Shown here: one piece after another, positions 38,759-41,400 of the stretch
Numbering within the stretch: position 1 is the stretch's first letter
How the letters are laid out: every line of letters begins with the position of its first letter
Source of the DNA: an uncultured Fibrobacter sp.
GTDB taxonomy: Bacteria; Fibrobacterota; Fibrobacteria; Fibrobacterales; Fibrobacteraceae
Assembly: GCA_946186895.1 (NCBI GenBank)
Contig: CAMHOW010000017.1
Coordinates: 1 to 41,400 of the forward strand
Reading direction: 5' to 3'
Length of the DNA: 41,400 nucleotides
Program-made: the position numbers and the translations under genes
Notes under the pieces: model-generated
Seen by the model: the letters and a program-made list of their open reading frames with translations, nothing else
Database searches by the model: none
What the model was told of the DNA's origin: nothing

Positions 38759-39465
38759 TTGGAGGCCTTCCAGATAGAAATCAGGCTTTTGTTCTTGCGT
38801 GTGGCAAGCCAGAGGGTAGGCCAAATCAAAATAAGATCACGGATAAGGCTTGTCCAGGTTTCTGCCTTGTCGGCGGCACCTTCGATTTCAAAGCAGCCGC
38901 AGGTGATGCCTAAGTCATGGTAGAGCGCCCAGCTAAGAGCGATAATAAAGCTTACGAACATCCCAAAAATGGCAAGGGCAGATTCCCGCACAAAGGGCGA
39001 AACAATCATGGCGATGCCAAACCAGAGTTCAAACTGCGGGTATACCAGGGCAAAGAAGTTGTTCAGAAATTCCAGGTGAAGAGCCGGGAAAAACTGGTAC
39101 TGGGCCACAAGAACCGCAAATTCATGGGGATTTTGAATCTTGAAGATGGAGGCAAAGATGAACATGCCGCCAATGCCAATACGGCAGAGGGTCTCCAGGG
39201 CACGAATTGAGAAATCCTTTTGAAGCTTATACGCCGGCAGAATAAAAGCACAACCAATAACTAAGGCTCCAAGACCCACCTGGATATTGTAGCGGTAGGC
39301 CTTAGGCCACATGTCGATAAGCCAATCCTGGTCCGTAAAGGTCAAGAAAGACTCCGGAAAACTAATTTCGGCAACGCACACCGCTACAAAGAAAGAAGCA
39401 ATTAGCAGGAGTATCCCTGAAATGATAGAACGAGTGCGGTTCTGAGGCTGAAAACAATCGATCAT
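38755..39465 (-). CDS. MauE/DoxX-like membrane protein
   Basis: The 236-residue protein has about six hydrophobic segments: SIISGILLLIASFFVAVCVA, VGLGALVIGCAFILPAY, LCRIGIGGMFIFASIFKI, FFALVYPQFELWFGIAMIV, LAIFGMFVSFIIALSWALY and LIRDLILIWPTLWLA. The pattern RIGIGGMFIFASIFKIQNPHEFA followed by PQFELWFGIAMIV and GITCGCFEIEG is that of the MauE/DoxX superfamily, membrane proteins linked to redox partner maturation. The CxC-like TCGCFE site may be redox-active. SD-like AAGGGGG precedes the ATG. It sits between a 64-residue membrane protein and a Nudix hydrolase that it overlaps by 4 nt; oxidative-stress handling would fit both but is inferred. Confidence 0.68.
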   Translation of the reverse strand: MIDCFQPQNRTRSIISGILLLIASFFVAVCVAEISFPESFLTFTDQDWLIDMWPKAYRYNIQVGLGALVIGCAFILPAYKLQKDFSIRALETLCRIGIGGMFIFASIFKIQNPHEFAVLVAQYQFFPALHLEFLNNFFALVYPQFELWFGIAMIVSPFVRESALAIFGMFVSFIIALSWALYHDLGITCGCFEIEGAADKAETWTSLIRDLILIWPTLWLATRKNKSLISIWKASK

Positions 39466-39477
39466 TTTAGCCCCCTT

Positions 39478-39672
39478 CTAGAGAATATCCGCCGGTTTTT
39501 CCAGGATTTCCTGGGAACCAATCCAGTCTACAGATTTGGCGTCATCTACACGAATGTTGTTCACGATAGCAAGCGCTATGCTAAAGGCGGCAATGCCCAG
39601 CAGGACAATCCAATTCAGAGATTTAAGGTAGTTTTTACAAAAAAGGAATATCTTGTTTTCTTTAATACTCAT
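39478..39672 (-). CDS. 64-residue single-pass membrane protein
   Basis: The frame continues upstream to 39789 but only through repeat DNA and across the promoter, so ATG 39672 is used. The product has a basic N-terminus (MSIKENKIFLFCKNYLKSL), one membrane helix (WIVLLGIAAFSIALAIV, about 22-38) and a 25-residue outer tail (DDAKSVDWIGSQEILEKPAD). No family is recognised. It opens a unit with the MauE/DoxX-like gene 12 nt downstream. It has a -10 seven bases before the ATG with no leader. The tail faintly recalls the start of a rhodanese domain, which could mean a truncated relic, but this is weak. Confidence 0.6.
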   Translation of the reverse strand: MSIKENKIFLFCKNYLKSLNWIVLLGIAAFSIALAIVNNIRVDDAKSVDWIGSQEILEKPADIL

Positions 39673-39679
39673 AGGGGGT

Positions 39680-39685
39680 AATATA
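39680..39685 (-). promoter_or_regulatory. -10 element for the 64-residue membrane protein (leaderless)
   Basis: On the minus strand TATATT is followed by ACCCCCT and the ATG at 39672, a 7-nt gap with no Shine-Dalgarno sequence. Confidence 0.5.
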
Positions 39686-39723
39686 TAAAATTTAGCGCGA
39701 GCGGTCGCGCAGTCCCTTAAACA

Positions 39724-39981
39724 ACTAGGGAAGGCTACGCCCTCCCTAAGACCCTCCTGACACTCAATAATCTGCTTTACGCAAGTCATAATTCTTTAGA
39801 CAACGCAGATTATTTGCGTGCGCACCTAGCGGTGCTGAATAAAGCTCAGATTTATGGCGACTAGGGAAGGCTACGCCCTCCCTGAACCCATCCTGGTACG
39901 CTTATATCCGCCTTGGATATTGAATTTCTTTCTTTGAAGCGGATATAAGCACCGTGAGCAACAAACGCAAGCATTTGTTGC
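39724..39981. repeat. Repeat-rich noncoding region between metG and the 64-residue gene
   Basis: The 361-nt gap 39673-40033 carries no convincing gene. It contains a 24-bp exact direct repeat (39724-39747 and 39860-39883), each copy a near-palindrome AGGGAAGGC/GCCCTCCCT. It also has a 10-bp inverted repeat AATAATCTGC/GCAGATTATT (39766-39775, 39805-39814), a hairpin GCACC/GGTGC (39822-39835), a 12-bp inverted repeat GCTTATATCCGC/GCGGATATAAGC (39900-39911, 39939-39950) and GCAACAAA/TTTGTTGC (39958-39981). It lies 3' of metG and may include its terminator. Confidence 0.7.
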
Positions 39982-40033
39982 GAGAGCGCGAGCCTTTGGT
40001 AAAATTCGATCTACTTGTAGCTTGCGCGGTCTA

Positions 40034-41400
40034 TTAGTGAACTCCGTTGCCGTCGGCCACGTCGCAGGTGACCGGCTTGCCGTTCACTTCAAGAGCAAGG
40101 GCATCGCAGAACACAGCGCCACCCTTTACAGAAAGCGCAATCTTCTCGAAGTCCTTCACCTTGAGTTCACGCGGTTCGCTGGGAGCGACACCCTTGAAGA
40201 GGGCGCGGTCACCGGGCTTGGCGTCTTCAGGTACAGAAACGAGGCGGCAGGTGTGAGCTTCGGCATCGAGGTCGCCCGCAAAGAGCATACCCTGACTCAT
40301 GATACCGCGGAGAGCGCTCGGCTTCAAGTTTGCAAACAATAGAATCTTGCGGTCCTGAAGTTCCTCGGCCTTGTAGCTGTTCTTAAGGCCACTGCAGATG
40401 GTGCGGAGTTCGCCTTCACCGGCGTCCACCTTGAGCACGTAGAGGCTCGTGGCATCCGGATGGTCAGCCACTTCCTTGATCTGGGCTACGCGCATGTCCA
40501 TGGCGGCGGGCACGTCGGCAGCCATCAGGGGCTTGTTCTGCTTGGGCTTCGGCTGGGCTTCGGGCTTCTTGACTTCTTCTTCAATACGCGGGAAGAGCGG
40601 CTTGCCTTCGCCGAATGCCTCGCCACCCTTGAGGATACCCCAGGCGAGGTCGTCGGCGCTCTGGAACTTGCAGCCGATCATGGCGAGGCCTTCTTCCGCC
40701 TTGCCCGGAATTACCGGCCATAGCAGGCAGAGCGAAAGGCGCACGGCTTCGGCGGAAACGTAGAGCACGGTCGCAAGTTCGTCCTTGAGGGCCGGGTCCT
40801 TCGCGAGCTTCCACGGGGCCTTGACTTCCAGGTAGCGGTTGATGCTACGCACGAGCTGCATGATGGTCTCGATGGACTGCGAGAGGCGGGCCTGCGGCAG
40901 GCCTTCCTTGATTTCGGCAATCACCTTGTTCGCAAGTTCGATGACTTCCTTCTCGGCGTCGCCGATGGAGGTTGCTGCGGGGAGCTTGCCTTCAAAATTG
41001 TTGAGCACCAGGCGGTGTACGCGGTTCAGCACGTTACCCAGGTCGTTGGCGAGGTCGCTGTTGATGCGGCGCACGAAGGCGTCGTGGGTGAAGTTCGCGT
41101 CCTGGCCCACCACCATTTCGCGGGCGAGGAAGTAGCGGAACGCGTCGATGCCGTACTTTTCCATGTAGTCCATCGGGTTCACCACGTTGCCTGCGGACTT
41201 GCTCATCTTTTCGCCGCCGTTCACGAGCCACCAGCCGTGGGCAAGGATGTGCTGCGGAAGCGGAATGTCGAGGGCCATGAGCATCGTCGGCCAGTACACG
41301 CTATGCGTGGTGAGAATGTCCTTGCCGATGAGGTGGTAAGTGGCAGGCCAGATCGGCGTGCCGTCGGCATAAGTCTTGTGGAAGGCGGTGGAGGCGCTCA
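40034..41400 (-). CDS. metG: Methionyl-tRNA synthetase, C-terminal part (5' end outside window)
   Basis: MetG charges tRNA-Met and initiator tRNA with methionine. The gene runs off the right edge, so about 455 C-terminal residues are visible; the in-frame Met at 41299 is internal. Landmarks are HLIGKDILTTHSVYWPTM and HGWWLVNGGEKMSKSAGNVV with the KMSKS loop, the helical anticodon-binding domain (DAFRYFLAREMVVGQDANFT, RSINRYLEVKAPWKLAKDP), a Lys/Pro-rich linker (KPEAQPKPKQNKP) and a C-terminal OB-fold tRNA-binding domain (MDMRVAQIKEVADHPDATSL, ICSGLKNSY, GIMSQGMLFAG) of the EMAP-II/Trbp111 type that usually supports dimerisation. The tail after the OB-fold is a further small strand-rich region. 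Confidence 0.95.
   Translation of the reverse strand, partial: SASTAFHKTYADGTPIWPATYHLIGKDILTTHSVYWPTMLMALDIPLPQHILAHGWWLVNGGEKMSKSAGNVVNPMDYMEKYGIDAFRYFLAREMVVGQDANFTHDAFVRRINSDLANDLGNVLNRVHRLVLNNFEGKLPAATSIGDAEKEVIELANKVIAEIKEGLPQARLSQSIETIMQLVRSINRYLEVKAPWKLAKDPALKDELATVLYVSAEAVRLSLCLLWPVIPGKAEEGLAMIGCKFQSADDLAWGILKGGEAFGEGKPLFPRIEEEVKKPEAQPKPKQNKPLMAADVPAAMDMRVAQIKEVADHPDATSLYVLKVDAGEGELRTICSGLKNSYKAEELQDRKILLFANLKPSALRGIMSQGMLFAGDLDAEAHTCRLVSVPEDAKPGDRALFKGVAPSEPRELKVKDFEKIALSVKGGAVFCDALALEVNGKPVTCDVADGNGVH

Noticed and set aside
39673..39789. 39-residue N-terminal extension of the 64-residue membrane protein
   Set aside because: It reads through a palindromic direct repeat and across the -10 element, and places charged residues before an already complete membrane anchor.
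1..41400. CRISPR arrays, rRNA and tRNA genes, prophage or transposase genes
   Set aside because: No regularly spaced repeats, no tRNA T-arm consensus in a cloverleaf context, and no integrase, transposase or phage structural protein were found in any frame.

Overview
The window reads as chromosome of a Fibrobacter-type bacterium (phylum Fibrobacterota). Two proteins carry the Fibrobacter succinogenes major paralogous (FISUMP) domain. Lipobox and Sec signal peptides, an MMPL/RND exporter and outer-membrane barrels indicate a diderm cell. Base composition is close to half G+C in core genes and visibly AT-richer at about 17.1-20.2 kb. I see no rRNA, tRNA, CRISPR array or complete insertion sequence.

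Layout. 0-2.8 kb: a PepSY-like secreted protein and a large polysaccharide-binding lipoprotein whose ribosome-binding site lies inside a perfect 18-bp inverted repeat. 2.9-6.8 kb: a signalling operon (TPR lipoprotein, reduced Ser/Thr kinase, sigma-54 activator), followed by a textbook -24/-12 promoter and a secreted F/R/E/Q-repeat protein. 6.8-8.8 kb (minus): murA and an RDD membrane protein. 8.85-14.3 kb: rapA-proB-dgt. 14.3-20.3 kb is the accessory region: a candidate structured RNA, a mosaic 1071-residue FISUMP lipoprotein whose signal peptide is encoded by a palindromic repeat, an AT-rich membrane protein, and a GNAT toxin-antitoxin-like pair between two copies of a hairpin repeat. 20.3-23.3 kb (minus): a small hypothetical gene, map, a four-helix-bundle (23S IVP) gene flanked by inverted TAGGTNN arrays, and a DEAD-box helicase. 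23.4-27.4 kb (minus): purU, a membrane protein, pyrE and two envelope proteins. 27.5-28.6 kb: a second FISUMP protein. 28.6-33.1 kb (minus): FHA-ABC exporter, Ser/Thr kinase, yraN and a yciO-type gene, tightly overlapped. 33.2-36.8 kb (minus): MMPL exporter and aspartate aminotransferase. 36.8-38.3 kb: a divergent Omp85-like protein. 38.3-39.7 kb (minus): a 64-residue membrane protein, a MauE/DoxX-like protein and a Nudix hydrolase. 39.7-40.0 kb: repeat-rich noncoding DNA. 40.0-41.4 kb (minus): 3' part of metG, running off the window.

Two themes stand out. Protein-serine/threonine phosphorylation appears twice, once wired to sigma-54 transcription and once to an FHA-domain exporter. Promoter architecture is also unusual: at least nine genes have a -10 hexamer only 6-10 nt before the ATG and no Shine-Dalgarno sequence, implying frequent leaderless mRNAs, including one symmetric bidirectional promoter and one sigma-54 promoter. 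Functions below are inferred from sequence patterns read by eye; no database search was run.
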